Made by a program: the position numbers and the translations under genes. A model generated the notes under the pieces. That model had not been told where the DNA came from. It made no database searches and saw nothing but the letters and a program-made list of their open reading frames with translations. Of a stretch of 48,791 nt of DNA, positions 23,403 to 33,351 are shown piece after piece. Within the stretch, counting starts at the first letter, position 1, and each line of letters starts with the position of its first letter. Origin of the DNA: Hydrogenophilaceae bacterium (GTDB lineage Bacteria > Pseudomonadota > Gammaproteobacteria > Burkholderiales > Thiobacillaceae); assembly GCA_013389025.1 (NCBI GenBank), contig JACAED010000070.1, positions 1 to 48,791 of the forward strand. The letters are read 5' to 3'.

Positions 23403-24669
23403 ACCGGGGAAAACCAGTCAGAACAGGTCGGCGGCCATGGCCGCCGATGTTGTGTCCGGCGTTCTGCATGGACAGACACTCACGCTATCGCTGGAGGCCG
23501 CCAGGCTGGACAGTCACTCTCCCTCGATCCAGGGTGCGGTACGCGACATTTCCTATGGCGTGTTGCGATACAGGGGTGAACTGGAAGTCGTGCTTGACCG
23601 GCTTTTGCAAAAGCCGCTTGATGACGGATACACGCATGCCCTCCTGCTGGCGGCGCTGTATCAGCTGGTACATACCCGCGCCGCCCCCCATGCAGTGGTG
23701 AACAATGCAGTCGAGGCGGCACCCAGAAAATTCCGCAATCTGGTCAATGCCGTACTGCGCAATTACCAGCGCAGGCAGGAAGAACTGCTCGCCGCGGCAA
23801 GGATAACAGCAGAAGGCCGCACCAACCATCCGCAATGGTGGGTGAAAAAACTCAAAGCCGCCTATCCTGGCAAATGGGAAGGCATCCTGTCTGCCAGTCA
23901 ACTGCATCCGCCCATGACACTGAGAGTCAACCGCCGCAAGAGCACGGTGGAAAAAGCTCAAGCTGAATTACAGGCATCAAATATCGCTTCGCGGCGAACC
24001 GGGTCCTGGGCCCTGACACTAGACAAGCCTGTTCCGGTGGCGCAAGTTCCGGGATTCGCCGAAGGCCGGGTGTCGGTACAGGATGCCGGCGCCCAGTGGG
24101 CGGCAATGTTGCTGGATCTGAAGGATGGCCAGCGGGTACTGGACGCCTGCGCTGCACCGGGCGGCAAGACAGGGCACATGCTCGAAACGGCCAGTTTGGA
24201 ATTGACGGCACTGGATATCGACCAGGCTCGACTCGATCGGGTCCGGCAGAATCTCGAAAGGTTGGGCCTGGCCGCCAAGCTGAAAAAAGGCGATGCGGCT
24301 CACCCGGAAACGTGGTGGGATGGCCGATGCTTCGATCGCATCCTCGCGGATGTACCCTGTTCCGCATCAGGGGTGGTGCGACGCAATCCCGATATCAAGT
24401 GGCTGAGGCGCCCGGAAGACATACGCAAGTTTGTGCGTCAGCAGGCCAACATTCTTGATGCGCTCTGGCAGACACTCGCGCCCGGTGGTAAATTGCTTTA
24501 CGTTACCTGCTCCATTTTCCCGGAGGAAAATGTCCACCAGATTCAGTCTTTTGTGGCACGCCACGCAGATGCGAATCGGCTTGCCCTCCCGGAGAAACTG
24601 GGTGATGGCCAGTTGCTTCCCGATGACGATTGCGATGGATTTTTCTTCGCGCTGCTTCAACGTGCTTGA
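23392..24669 (+). CDS. rsmB: 16S rRNA (cytosine(967)-C(5))-methyltransferase RsmB
   Basis: NusB-like N-terminus; [46 protein letters not shown]. Confidence 0.95.
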   Translation: MVPEPGKTSQNRSAAMAADVVSGVLHGQTLTLSLEAARLDSHSPSIQGAVRDISYGVLRYRGELEVVLDRLLQKPLDDGYTHALLLAALYQLVHTRAAPHAVVNNAVEAAPRKFRNLVNAVLRNYQRRQEELLAAARITAEGRTNHPQWWVKKLKAAYPGKWEGILSASQLHPPMTLRVNRRKSTVEKAQAELQASNIASRRTGSWALTLDKPVPVAQVPGFAEGRVSVQDAGAQWAAMLLDLKDGQRVLDACAAPGGKTGHMLETASLELTALDIDQARLDRVRQNLERLGLAAKLKKGDAAHPETWWDGRCFDRILADVPCSASGVVRRNPDIKWLRRPEDIRKFVRQQANILDALWQTLAPGGKLLYVTCSIFPEENVHQIQSFVARHADANRLALPEKLGDGQLLPDDDCDGFFFALLQRA

Positions 24670-25213
24670 GCGGGCGCTGCTGCTCGTGGTTTGCATGCTG
24701 ACGTTTGCAATGTCGGCATCGGCTGCCAATGAATCGGTCATGGTGCAATCGGCTGAACTGAAGTTAGCCGGCGATAGCTGGATACTGAATGCCGACTTCA
24801 ACCTCTATCTCAACAGAACCCAGGAAGAGGCGCTGAAAAAGGGCGTGACACTGCATTTTGTCACCGACTTTGAACTGGAAAGAGTACGCTCGTGGTGGCT
24901 GAATGAAACCCTGACGGAGGCCAACCGGATTGGACGGCTCAATTACAGCCCGCTCACGCGGCGCTTTCAGGTGGAAACGCTCGAAGGCTACAAGGCATAT
25001 GACACGTTGCACGAAGCGCTGGCCGGCCTGGGCCATGTGGAAGGCTGGGCTGTCGCACCGAAGAAGATGCTCAAGCCGGGTGAACGTTATCTTGCGGCCA
25101 TCCGCATGCGGCTGGATCTGGGGCTGCTTTCCAAACCGCTGCAGATCAATGCGCTGGCCACGGGCAAGTGGGAAGTGGAAGGCGACTGGTACGAGTGGGA
25201 AGTAGCTCCCTGA
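24635..25213 (+). CDS. DUF4390 domain protein
   Basis: Signal-like N-terminus then SAELKLAGDSWILNADFNLYLNRTQEEALKKGVTLHFVTDFELER; precedes the ntrY-like kinase; start estimated. Confidence 0.8.
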   Translation: MDFSSRCFNVLERALLLVVCMLTFAMSASAANESVMVQSAELKLAGDSWILNADFNLYLNRTQEEALKKGVTLHFVTDFELERVRSWWLNETLTEANRIGRLNYSPLTRRFQVETLEGYKAYDTLHEALAGLGHVEGWAVAPKKMLKPGERYLAAIRMRLDLGLLSKPLQINALATGKWEVEGDWYEWEVAP

Positions 25214-27342
25214 TGCGCTATGTCTTACTGGCTTCTGCCATATTGGGGGCAGTGGTCATCGCGCTGCTTTTCACCGCAAGCCAGGACAGCCCCCTGCTTT
25301 CGGAGAATTTTCCCAAGCTGCTCGCGGCCGGTGCCGCCATTGCCGTTGCGCTGGTTGCGCTGGTTGGCTGGCAGCTCTGGCAGTTGCGCCGCCGCATCCG
25401 CGCGGGCGTGTTCGGCAGCAAGCTGACGCTTCGACTCATGTTGTGGTTTGGCCTGGTGGCTTTGTTACCGGCCACTGTCGTGTTTGGCGCGTCTGTCTTC
25501 TTTCTGAACCGCAGCATCGAGAGCTGGTTTGATGTGCGGGTGGATTCCGCGCTGGGTTCAGGCGTCAATCTCGGTCAGGCGGCACTCGACGATCTGCTGG
25601 CCGACTTGACCAAGAAAACCGAGCGCATGGCCTTGTCCCTGTCGGACGAAGGTGCCGGTACCGTCATCACCATGCTGTCCGCGTTGCGCGACCAGGCGGC
25701 GATCCAGGAAGTCACCCTATTCGATGAGCGCGGCCGCGTCGTGGCCACGGCGGCGGGCGAAAAGGCCGACCTGCTGCCGGAATTGCCCGACAAGTCGATA
25801 CTCTGGCAGGTGCGTCAGGAGCAAGCCTACAGCCGGGTCGATGACCTGCCGGGCCATGGCCTCGTCATGCGCGTGCTGGTGCCTGTCTACAGTGTTTCAT
25901 TCGCCGGCGACACCCGTGTGTTGCAGGCCATACAGCCGGTGCCGCCCAGTCTTTCGCGCGATGCCAAGGCTGTCCAGGAAGCGTATCGGGATTACCAGGA
26001 AATTGCGGTTTCGCGTCTCGGCCTGAAACGGCTATATGGCGTGGCGCTCACCCTGACATTGTTTCTGGCGCTGTTGCTGACCATCGTTCTGGCATACCTG
26101 TTGTCCGAGCGGCTGGGGTCTCCCCTGCGTACGCTGGCCCGCGGCACACGCGCCGTGGCACAGGGAGACTTTTCGCAGATGCATACCGTCGAAAGCCGGG
26201 ACGAGCTGGGAGCGCTGATCAAGTCCTTCAATCGCATGACGCGCCAGCTTTCCGATGCCCGTGCCGAGGCCGAGCGCAATCATCTGCAAACCGAACAGGC
26301 CAAGGCTTACCTTGAAAGCGTGCTGGCCAACTTGTCTTCCGGCGTGGTCGCGCTCGACCACAAATTGCGTGTCCGCGCCATCAACGATGCCGCCAAGCGG
26401 ATCTTGGATGGCGGTGCGAACAATCTCTCCGGCCTGCCCCTGGTAGAGTGGGGGGAGCCCGGTTCCGTACTGCGTCAGTTCGGCGAACAGGTGGCAGAGC
26501 GTTTTGTTGCATCCGACAGCGAGGACTGGAACGCCCAGCTGGAATTTTCACGGCCCGGGCAAAGTCAGATCCTGCTGGTTCGCGGCAGCAAGCTCCCCGT
26601 TGACGTGCAGCGAGGCTATACTCTGGTATTCGACGACGTGACCAAGCTCATTCGAGCAGAGCGCGATGCAGCCTGGGGCGAAGTGGCACGGCGGCTGGCG
26701 CACGAAATCAAGAACCCGCTCACCCCCATTCAACTTTCCGCTGAACGGCTTTCACTGCGCCTGTCCGACAAGCTATCGGAGCAGGATGCCGACATGCTCA
26801 GGCGCGCCACTGACACCATTGTCAATCAGGTGGGCGCCATGAAAAACATGGTGGACGCCTTTGCCAGTTATGCCCGCATGCCAAGGGCCCGCATTACGGC
26901 GCTGGATCTGAATGCGCTCGTGCTGGAGGTGCTTACGCTTTATGATGAAAGCGAATCCATACGGACCGAATTGCATACCGGCATTCCCCTCGTGTCGGGT
27001 GACTCCACACTTATGCGACAAGTCATTCATAATTTGTTGCAAAATGCGCAGGATGCATTGAGCGGACAGTCTGACGGCAGTGTTCTGATCCGTACTGAAG
27101 GACTGGAAAACGAAGTCAGGCTGACCATCTCGGACAATGGTCCGGGATTCCCGGAACATCTGATGGCGCGGCTGTTCGAGCCTTACGCGACGACCAAACC
27201 CAAGGGGACGGGGCTGGGCCTTGCCATCGTGAAAAAAATCATTGAAGAGCATCAGGGAAGTATTAAAGTGGAGAATCAGGCAAGCGGCGGAGCATGCGTA
27301 TGTGTGACACTGCCGGTTTACCGCAAAGGGGATACGCAGTGA
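25213..27342 (+). CDS. NtrY-like membrane sensor histidine kinase
   Basis: N-terminal TM segments, HAMP, PAS-like region, H-box RRLAHEIKNPLTPIQLSAERL, G-box GTGLGLAIVKKIIEEHQG; ATG overlaps preceding TGA. Confidence 0.92.
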   Translation: MRYVLLASAILGAVVIALLFTASQDSPLLSENFPKLLAAGAAIAVALVALVGWQLWQLRRRIRAGVFGSKLTLRLMLWFGLVALLPATVVFGASVFFLNRSIESWFDVRVDSALGSGVNLGQAALDDLLADLTKKTERMALSLSDEGAGTVITMLSALRDQAAIQEVTLFDERGRVVATAAGEKADLLPELPDKSILWQVRQEQAYSRVDDLPGHGLVMRVLVPVYSVSFAGDTRVLQAIQPVPPSLSRDAKAVQEAYRDYQEIAVSRLGLKRLYGVALTLTLFLALLLTIVLAYLLSERLGSPLRTLARGTRAVAQGDFSQMHTVESRDELGALIKSFNRMTRQLSDARAEAERNHLQTEQAKAYLESVLANLSSGVVALDHKLRVRAINDAAKRILDGGANNLSGLPLVEWGEPGSVLRQFGEQVAERFVASDSEDWNAQLEFSRPGQSQILLVRGSKLPVDVQRGYTLVFDDVTKLIRAERDAAWGEVARRLAHEIKNPLTPIQLSAERLSLRLSDKLSEQDADMLRRATDTIVNQVGAMKNMVDAFASYARMPRARITALDLNALVLEVLTLYDESESIRTELHTGIPLVSGDSTLMRQVIHNLLQNAQDALSGQSDGSVLIRTEGLENEVRLTISDNGPGFPEHLMARLFEPYATTKPKGTGLGLAIVKKIIEEHQGSIKVENQASGGACVCVTLPVYRKGDTQ

Positions 27343-28613
27343 GCGGTCATGTACTGGTGGTGGATGACGAAATCGGCATCCGTGAATTGCTGTCGGAAAT
27401 TCTGACCGAGGAAGGTTACGACGTGCACCTGGCGGAAAATGCCGATGAGGCCCGGAGCTTCAGGTCCAGGCAGCGGCCCGACCTGGTGCTGCTGGATATC
27501 TGGATGCCCGATACCGACGGCGTGACATTGCTCAAGGAATGGGCAACCGGCGGCCAGTTGACCATGCCGGTGGTCATGATGTCCGGCCATGCCACCATCG
27601 ATACGGCGGTGGAAGCAACCAAGATGGGCGCCGTTGATTTCCTCGAAAAACCCATCGCCCTGGCCAAGCTGCTCGCCACGGTTACAAAGGCGATCAAGAA
27701 GACCGATGCGCCGCGGCGCGTGCCTTCGCTCGAATTGGCCGCGCTGGGCAAAAGCATGGTCGTGCAGGACCTGAAAAAACGCCTGACCCAGATCGCCAGC
27801 CATACATCACCTGTCCTGTTGTCCGGTGAACCGGGCAGCGGATTCGAACTGTGCGCCAGATTTCTGCATCCTGCGAACAGCCCGTGGGTGGAAATCGCTG
27901 ATCGGGCACAGCTGGTGGCCTCGCCGCAAAGTTACGTCGACAAGGTGGTGAATGGCACGCTTTACCTGCCCGAGCTTTCGGAACTCAACAAGCTGGAACA
28001 AAAAGGCTTGATGCTGTTGATTGAAAAGCTTAATGGCGGAACGGCGCGACTGGTGTGCGCGTCCAGTCGCAATATGGACAGCCTGCTGGCTTCGGGCGAA
28101 TTCGATACACGTCTCTACTACCGCCTGTCGGCGGTAAGCGTAAAGGTGCCCAGCCTGCGCGAACATCGTGAGGATGTGCCCGACATCGCCAACTTCATGC
28201 TGACGCAAATGATCGAGAGCAAGGAGTGCCAGCCGCGCAAATTCACTGTTGCCGCGCTCAACCAGCTGCGCAATTTCGACTGGCCCGGCAACCTGCCGCA
28301 ACTGAACAACGTCGTGCGCACCCTTGCCATCACTTCGCTGTCGGATGAAATCGAGAGCGAGGACGTCAACCGTGTGGTATCGCCGCTGAAACAGGCTTCC
28401 AGCCCCCCGCTGGCGCAGATGATCCCGCTGGATGCGCCGCTGCGCGAAGCGCGCGACGTGTTCGAGCGCCTGTATTTCGAGCACCTGATCCAGAAGGAAG
28501 GCGGCAGCATGACCCGCGTGGCCGAAAAGGCCGGGCTGGAACGCACGCATCTCTACCGGAAACTGAAGCAGTTGAACATCCGGCATGGGAAGAGGCTGGA
28601 TGAAGAGCTTTAA
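27339..28613 (+). CDS. NtrX-like response regulator with degenerate AAA+ domain and Fis-type HTH
   Basis: Receiver VLVVDDEIGIRELL...DLVLLDIWMPDTDG; motifs GEPGSGFEL and GTLYLPELSE at Walker A/B; HTH TRVAEKAGLERTHLYRKLKQLNI. Confidence 0.9.
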   Translation: MSGHVLVVDDEIGIRELLSEILTEEGYDVHLAENADEARSFRSRQRPDLVLLDIWMPDTDGVTLLKEWATGGQLTMPVVMMSGHATIDTAVEATKMGAVDFLEKPIALAKLLATVTKAIKKTDAPRRVPSLELAALGKSMVVQDLKKRLTQIASHTSPVLLSGEPGSGFELCARFLHPANSPWVEIADRAQLVASPQSYVDKVVNGTLYLPELSELNKLEQKGLMLLIEKLNGGTARLVCASSRNMDSLLASGEFDTRLYYRLSAVSVKVPSLREHREDVPDIANFMLTQMIESKECQPRKFTVAALNQLRNFDWPGNLPQLNNVVRTLAITSLSDEIESEDVNRVVSPLKQASSPPLAQMIPLDAPLREARDVFERLYFEHLIQKEGGSMTRVAEKAGLERTHLYRKLKQLNIRHGKRLDEEL

Positions 28614-28656
28614 AGAAATCGTGAGGTATCAGGAGTGAGGGGCCAAGCATTAAACG

Positions 28657-28737
28657 CCCCCCTTGATAAAGGGGGGTTGGGGGGATTGATTTCCCGGCTG
28701 TCACAGACAAATCCCCCCACCCCCTTTGTCAAGGGGG
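28657..28737. repeat. REPIN-like inverted pair of G/C-rich palindromes
   Basis: CCCCCCTTGATAAAGGGGGGTTGGGGGGAT ... ATCCCCCCACCCCCTTTGTCAAGGGGG; each arm is itself palindromic. Confidence 0.85.
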
Positions 28738-28789
28738 AGAAAAACCATGCCTCACCCTTCCCCCTTCTCGCTTCTGCCTTCACAAGCAA

Positions 28790-30175
28790 ATGAAAATCAT
28801 CATTCTTGGTGCCGGCCAGGTTGGCGGCACGCTGGCCGAGAGCCTGGTGGCGGAAAACAACGACCTGACCATCGTCGACATGGACCGCGAACGCCTCGCC
28901 ATCCTGCAGGACCGCTTCGACCTGCGCACGGTGCAGGGGCACGCTGCGCACCCGGCGGTTTTGCAGAAAGCGGGCGCGGCCGATGCCGATATGGTAGTGG
29001 CGGTCACGCAAAGCGACGAGGCCAATCTCGTTGCCTGCAAGCTGTGCGCCAGCGAGTTCAACGTGCCGACGCGCGTGGCGCGGATCCGCTCGCCGGACTA
29101 CCTCGCTCAGGACGAGGTAGACGGTGAAACGCTCGCGCGCAAACACTTTGCCGTTGACCATACCATCAGCCCCGAACAGGAAATCACCCATTATCTGCGC
29201 CGCCTGGTGGAGCACCCCGAAGCCCTGCAGGTGCTGGATTTCGCCGACGGCCGCGTGCGGCTGGTGGCGGTGCGCGCCTATCATGGCGGCCCGCTGGTGG
29301 GCCACGAGTTGCAGGTCATCCGCAAGCACATGCCCGATCTGGATTGCCGGGTGGCGGCGATATTCCGCAAGAACCGCGGCATCGTGCCCGAGGGGCATAC
29401 CGTCATCGAACCGGGCGACGAAGTGTTTTTCCTCGCAAAAAAGGAGGACATTCCCAAGGTCATGCGGGAGCTGCGGCGGCTGGACCGCCCGGTGAAACGG
29501 ATCATGATCGCAGGGGGCGGCAACATCGGCAAACGGCTTGCCGTCACCCTGGAAAGGAATTACGAGGTCAAGCTCATCGACCACAACAAGCAGCGCTGCG
29601 CCCAGCTCAGCGCGGAATTGAACCGCACGCTGGTGCTGATGGGCGAAGTCACCGACGAGGAGCTGCTCGATCAGGAAGGCGTGCAGGACATGGATGTGTT
29701 CTGCGCCCTGACCAACGATGACGAGGACAACATCATGGCATCGCTGCTGGCCAAGCGCATGGGCGCGCATCGCGTCATGGCGCTGATCAACCGCTCGTCC
29801 TATGTCGATCTGGTGCAGGGCGGCGAAATCGACATCGCCATCTCGCCTGCGCAGGCCACCCTGGGGCCGCTGCTCTCGAAGATCCGTCGGGGCGACATGG
29901 CCGTGGTGCATTCCCTCCGGCGCGGCGCGGCCGAGGCGCTGGAAATCGTCGTGCATGGCGACGCGAAAAACTCCAAGGTCGCGGGCCATCGCATCGAGGA
30001 AATCAATCTGCCCGAGGGCGCTACCATCGGCGCCATCATCCGCGGCGAGCAGGTCATCATTGCCCACCACGACACGCTGATCGAGTCCGAGGACCACGTC
30101 ATTCTCTTCGTGATCAACAAGCGCATCATTCCCAAGGTGGAAAAACTCTTCCAGGCCGGGTTCAGCTTTTTCTGA
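28790..30175 (+). CDS. trkA: Trk system potassium uptake protein TrkA
   Basis: MKIIILGAGQVGGTLAESLVAENNDLTIVDMD; second NAD-binding motif IMIAGGGNIGKRLAVTLE; paired with trkH. Confidence 0.96.
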   Translation: MKIIILGAGQVGGTLAESLVAENNDLTIVDMDRERLAILQDRFDLRTVQGHAAHPAVLQKAGAADADMVVAVTQSDEANLVACKLCASEFNVPTRVARIRSPDYLAQDEVDGETLARKHFAVDHTISPEQEITHYLRRLVEHPEALQVLDFADGRVRLVAVRAYHGGPLVGHELQVIRKHMPDLDCRVAAIFRKNRGIVPEGHTVIEPGDEVFFLAKKEDIPKVMRELRRLDRPVKRIMIAGGGNIGKRLAVTLERNYEVKLIDHNKQRCAQLSAELNRTLVLMGEVTDEELLDQEGVQDMDVFCALTNDDEDNIMASLLAKRMGAHRVMALINRSSYVDLVQGGEIDIAISPAQATLGPLLSKIRRGDMAVVHSLRRGAAEALEIVVHGDAKNSKVAGHRIEEINLPEGATIGAIIRGEQVIIAHHDTLIESEDHVILFVINKRIIPKVEKLFQAGFSFF

Positions 30176-31629
30176 TGCACGCACTGCTTTCGCTTCTCCA
30201 TGTGCTGGGCGGTGTGGTTTTCATGTTTGGCCTTACGCTCATCGTGCCCATGCTGGTGGCCTGGGCGGGTAACGAAACGACGCTGCACCTGTTTGTAAAG
30301 GACATGATCCTGACCTGTGGCGCGGGCCTGCTGCTCTGGCTGGGTTTTCGTCCTTTCCAGCGCGAGTTGCGCATCAAGGATGGTTTTTTGCTGGTCACGC
30401 TGGTGTGGGCAGGCTTGCCGGTTTTTGCCATGTTTCCGCTGCTGTCGCATCTGGACATCAGTGTCATCGACGCGTATTTCGAAGCCGTATCGGGGCTCAC
30501 GGCCACTGGCGCGACAGTGCTGACCGGGCTTGATACATTACCGGCGTCGATCAATATCTGGCGCGGAGAGCTGCAATGGTTTGGCGGCATGGGTGTGATC
30601 GTGCTGGCGGTGGCCATTCTGCCCATGCTGGGCATCGGCGGCCGTCAGTTGTACAAGGCGGAAACTCCGGGGCCGATGAAGGATTCGAAGCTCACGCCGC
30701 GCATCGCGCAGACCGCCAAGGGCCTGTGGCTGATTTATGCCGCGCTCACGCTGGCCTGCTTTGCCGCCTACTGGGTTGCGGGCATGACCTGGCAGGATGC
30801 GCTGATGCATGCGTTTACCACCATGGGCCTGGCCGGCTTCTCCTCGCACGATGCCTCGTTCGGCTATTTCAATTCGCCGCTGCTGGAAGGCATCGCCATT
30901 CTGTTCATGCTGATATCGGGCATCAACTTCGCCACGCACTTCCGTTTTCTGCGTGAGCGGACATACGGGATATACACCGGCGATGGCGAAGCCAAGGCAT
31001 TTGTGTTTACCGTGCTTCTCAGCGGCGTACTGATCGGAATTTATCTCTGGGCGCTGGGCCATTATCCCGATGTGCTGACATCGCTGCGCTATGCCGTGTT
31101 CAATACCGTATCGGTGGCCACCACCACCGGTTATGCCAGTACCGATTTCGGCCTGTGGCCGGCCTTCGCGGGTTTCTGGATGCTGTTGCTGGGCACGTTT
31201 TCCACCTCTTCCGGCTCCACCGGCGGGGGCATCAAAATGATCCGCGCGCGCCTCTTGGCATTGCAGCTTTACCGCGAGTTGAAGCGCCTGCTGCATCCCA
31301 GCGCGCAGATTCCCGTGCGTTATGCCGGCGCTTCGGTTCCTAACCAGGTGATTTTTGCCGTGCTGGCGTTCTTTTTTGTATTCGTGATCACCGCCATCGT
31401 CATGACCCTGGCCATGATGGCGACCGGGCTGGAGCCGGTCACTGCGCTGACCGCCGTCGTCGCAACCCTGTCCAACATCGGACCAGGGCTGGGCGCGGTG
31501 GGCCCGGCCACGACCTTCGCCGTGCTCAATAATTTCCAGACCGCGCTTTGCACGCTGGCCATGATTCTGGGCCGACTGGAAATGTTCACGTTTCTCGTTG
31601 TGCTGACACCCGCCTTCTGGCGAAGCTGA
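30175..31629 (+). CDS. trkH: Trk potassium uptake transporter TrkH
   Basis: Polytopic; filter-like SGLTATGATVL, TTMGLAGFSSHD, STSSGSTGGGIKMIR, TLSNIGPGLGAVGP. Confidence 0.95.
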   Translation: MHALLSLLHVLGGVVFMFGLTLIVPMLVAWAGNETTLHLFVKDMILTCGAGLLLWLGFRPFQRELRIKDGFLLVTLVWAGLPVFAMFPLLSHLDISVIDAYFEAVSGLTATGATVLTGLDTLPASINIWRGELQWFGGMGVIVLAVAILPMLGIGGRQLYKAETPGPMKDSKLTPRIAQTAKGLWLIYAALTLACFAAYWVAGMTWQDALMHAFTTMGLAGFSSHDASFGYFNSPLLEGIAILFMLISGINFATHFRFLRERTYGIYTGDGEAKAFVFTVLLSGVLIGIYLWALGHYPDVLTSLRYAVFNTVSVATTTGYASTDFGLWPAFAGFWMLLLGTFSTSSGSTGGGIKMIRARLLALQLYRELKRLLHPSAQIPVRYAGASVPNQVIFAVLAFFFVFVITAIVMTLAMMATGLEPVTALTAVVATLSNIGPGLGAVGPATTFAVLNNFQTALCTLAMILGRLEMFTFLVVLTPAFWRS

Positions 31630-31964
31630 TGACCCCCGCCATCGACAACTTCGAAAAAATGCTTGCTGCCGGCAAGGACAACGCCCTGCTCCGCTTCTCG
31701 CTGGGCAACGCCTATCTTGGCGCCAACCAGCCGGCCAAGGCCGTGCCGCATCTGCAAAAGGCCGTCGAGCACGACCCAAACTACTCAGCCGCCTGGAAAC
31801 TACTGGGCAAAGCCCTCAACGAATCCGGCAACACGCAGGCAGCACTGCAAGCCTACAGGCAAGGCATTGCCGTGGCAGAGAAAAAGGGCGACATCCAGGC
31901 CGCCAAAGAGATGGCCGTCTTCGCCAAACGCATCGAGAAAAGCCTGGGCAGCCAACCCCCTTGA
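31629..31964 (+). CDS. tetratricopeptide repeat protein
   Basis: NALLRFSLGNAYLGANQPAKAVPHLQKAVEHDPNYSAAWKLLGKALNESGNTQAALQAYRQGI; ATG overlaps trkH stop. Confidence 0.85.
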   Translation: MTPAIDNFEKMLAAGKDNALLRFSLGNAYLGANQPAKAVPHLQKAVEHDPNYSAAWKLLGKALNESGNTQAALQAYRQGIAVAEKKGDIQAAKEMAVFAKRIEKSLGSQPP

Positions 31965-32015
31965 TAAAGGGGCTGGCGAACGAAAGTGAGCCGGGAGAGG
32001 GTTGGGGTGAGGGGG
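31956..32015. repeat. hybrid REP-like repeat overlapping the 3' end of the TPR gene
   Basis: CCCCCTTGATAAAGGGG (as at 28657) followed by GGGAGAGGGTTGGGGTGAGGGGG (inverse of the 13689 repeat type). Confidence 0.75.
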
Positions 32016-32092
32016 AATGTCAGGGAACCCCACAGGATATTCCCAACATATAATCCAGCTATTCCGTTTTAAACCGATTCAAGGAGCAACCC

Positions 32093-32365
32093 ATGACCCG
32101 ACTGGTTCACTGCGTCAAACTCGGCCGTAAAGCCGAAGGCCTGACTTTTCCGCCCGTGCCCGGCGAACTCGGCAAAAGGATTTTCGAAAATGTATCCAAA
32201 GAAGCCTGGGCTGCCTGGACGCGCCACCAGACCATGCTCATCAACGAAAACCGCCTCAACCTCGCCGACCCGCAGGCACGCAAATATCTGATGACGCAAA
32301 TGGAGCAATACTTCTTCGGCGCGGGCGCCGATCAGGTTGCGGGGTTTGTGCCCCCGGCAAAGTGA
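32093..32365 (+). CDS. yggX: oxidative damage protection protein YggX family
   Basis: [56 protein letters not shown]. Confidence 0.96.
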   Translation: MTRLVHCVKLGRKAEGLTFPPVPGELGKRIFENVSKEAWAAWTRHQTMLINENRLNLADPQARKYLMTQMEQYFFGAGADQVAGFVPPAK

Positions 32366-32404
32366 ATTTGAGCCTGGCACCTTCAAATTTCGGTCACTAG
32401 GTGC

Positions 32405-32549
32405 TCATTTCCAACGTTGATTACATCGAGCTGTTCTACAAACGCAGCCGGATGCATCAGTCGCTGGGTTATGTCAGTCCGGTAGCGTTCGAGCAACGAA
32501 ATGGCGTTGCTTGATTAGAGTGTCCGAAAAAGCCGGGTCAGTTCAGACA
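32405..32549 (+). mobile_element. 3' remnant of an IS3-family element (transposase C-terminus plus end)
   Basis: DYIELFYKRSRMHQSLGYVSPVAFEQRNGVA* (32419..32514) followed by TGTCCGAAAAAGCCGGGTCAGTTCAGACA. Confidence 0.8.
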
Positions 32550-32659
32550 CATTTTATCCTTAGTTTCCAGGCACTCAGGTTTCGTCATGGCGTAGCCTTG
32601 AACAATGATGTATTTGGGCTACTTTCAAGTTCCTGCTTTATCATTCGCAGGAGGCAGAG

Positions 32660-32890
32660 ATGAAAGACCAAGTGAGTATCACCATTGATCGAGAGGTCTA
32701 TGATCAGCTGCAATTGCTCATGGTTCCTCCGTTTAACGACGCCAATTCGGTCATCAAGGGCTTGCTGTTTCATGAGGGGCGTGCCAGCCGGGGGGCTGTT
32801 GCCTTGGAGGCCGAGGAGCGGCACTTTACTTATGAGCAGGAGCTCGAACGAGCCATTCAGGGCGTCTATGAGTTTGGAGGCGGTACCTAA
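32660..32890 (+). CDS. small ribbon-helix-helix-like protein
   Basis: Strong SD (AGGAGG) 6 nt before ATG; VSITIDREVYDQLQLLMVPPFNDANSVIKGLL resembles RHH N-terminal folds. Confidence 0.6.
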   Translation: MKDQVSITIDREVYDQLQLLMVPPFNDANSVIKGLLFHEGRASRGAVALEAEERHFTYEQELERAIQGVYEFGGGT

Positions 32891-33351
32891 GCCCTGTTTT
32901 CCGCGGCCCAATTAACGGGGGAAGCCCTGATACTTTACGGCCGCTTCATCAATTTGCTAGGCGGAATTAACGTGCCAAGCTTGATATATCAGAAGGCAAC
33001 ACCTACTGCGGCCACTTTGGAGCCGGTTGTGCCGTGCGGCAATCTCGGTTTTCTGTCAGCGCCAATTCAGTATGACTTAAACGGGATCAAATTCATTCTT
33101 GCTTAACTGCCAGGCAAGGCAATGGCTTCGCAAGAGACCGCGTCTTCGATTCAAGCCCTGATCCCTAGATTTTACTAAAGATCAAGGCTGACCAGCCGCG
33201 GGCAGATCGGGTATCTGCCGCCACCGGTGGACCGGCCGCCCAATATTGGGGCGCGGCTAGATCCACAGAAAGCTGGTATCGATCCTGCTTGTATTTCCGC
33301 TTCGGAGAACTTGGGTTAAAGTCTTTCCGGTCCTGCAAATCGGGTGAATTC

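Noticed and set aside
28657-28737. Possible CRISPR-like or terminator array at the G/C-rich palindromes
   Set aside because: Only one inverted pair, no regular direct repeats or spacers; REPIN-like explanation fits better.
28610-30184. 524-aa minus-strand ORF opposite trkA
   Set aside because: Antisense shadow of trkA, with His/Asp/Gln-rich composition typical of an artefactual frame.
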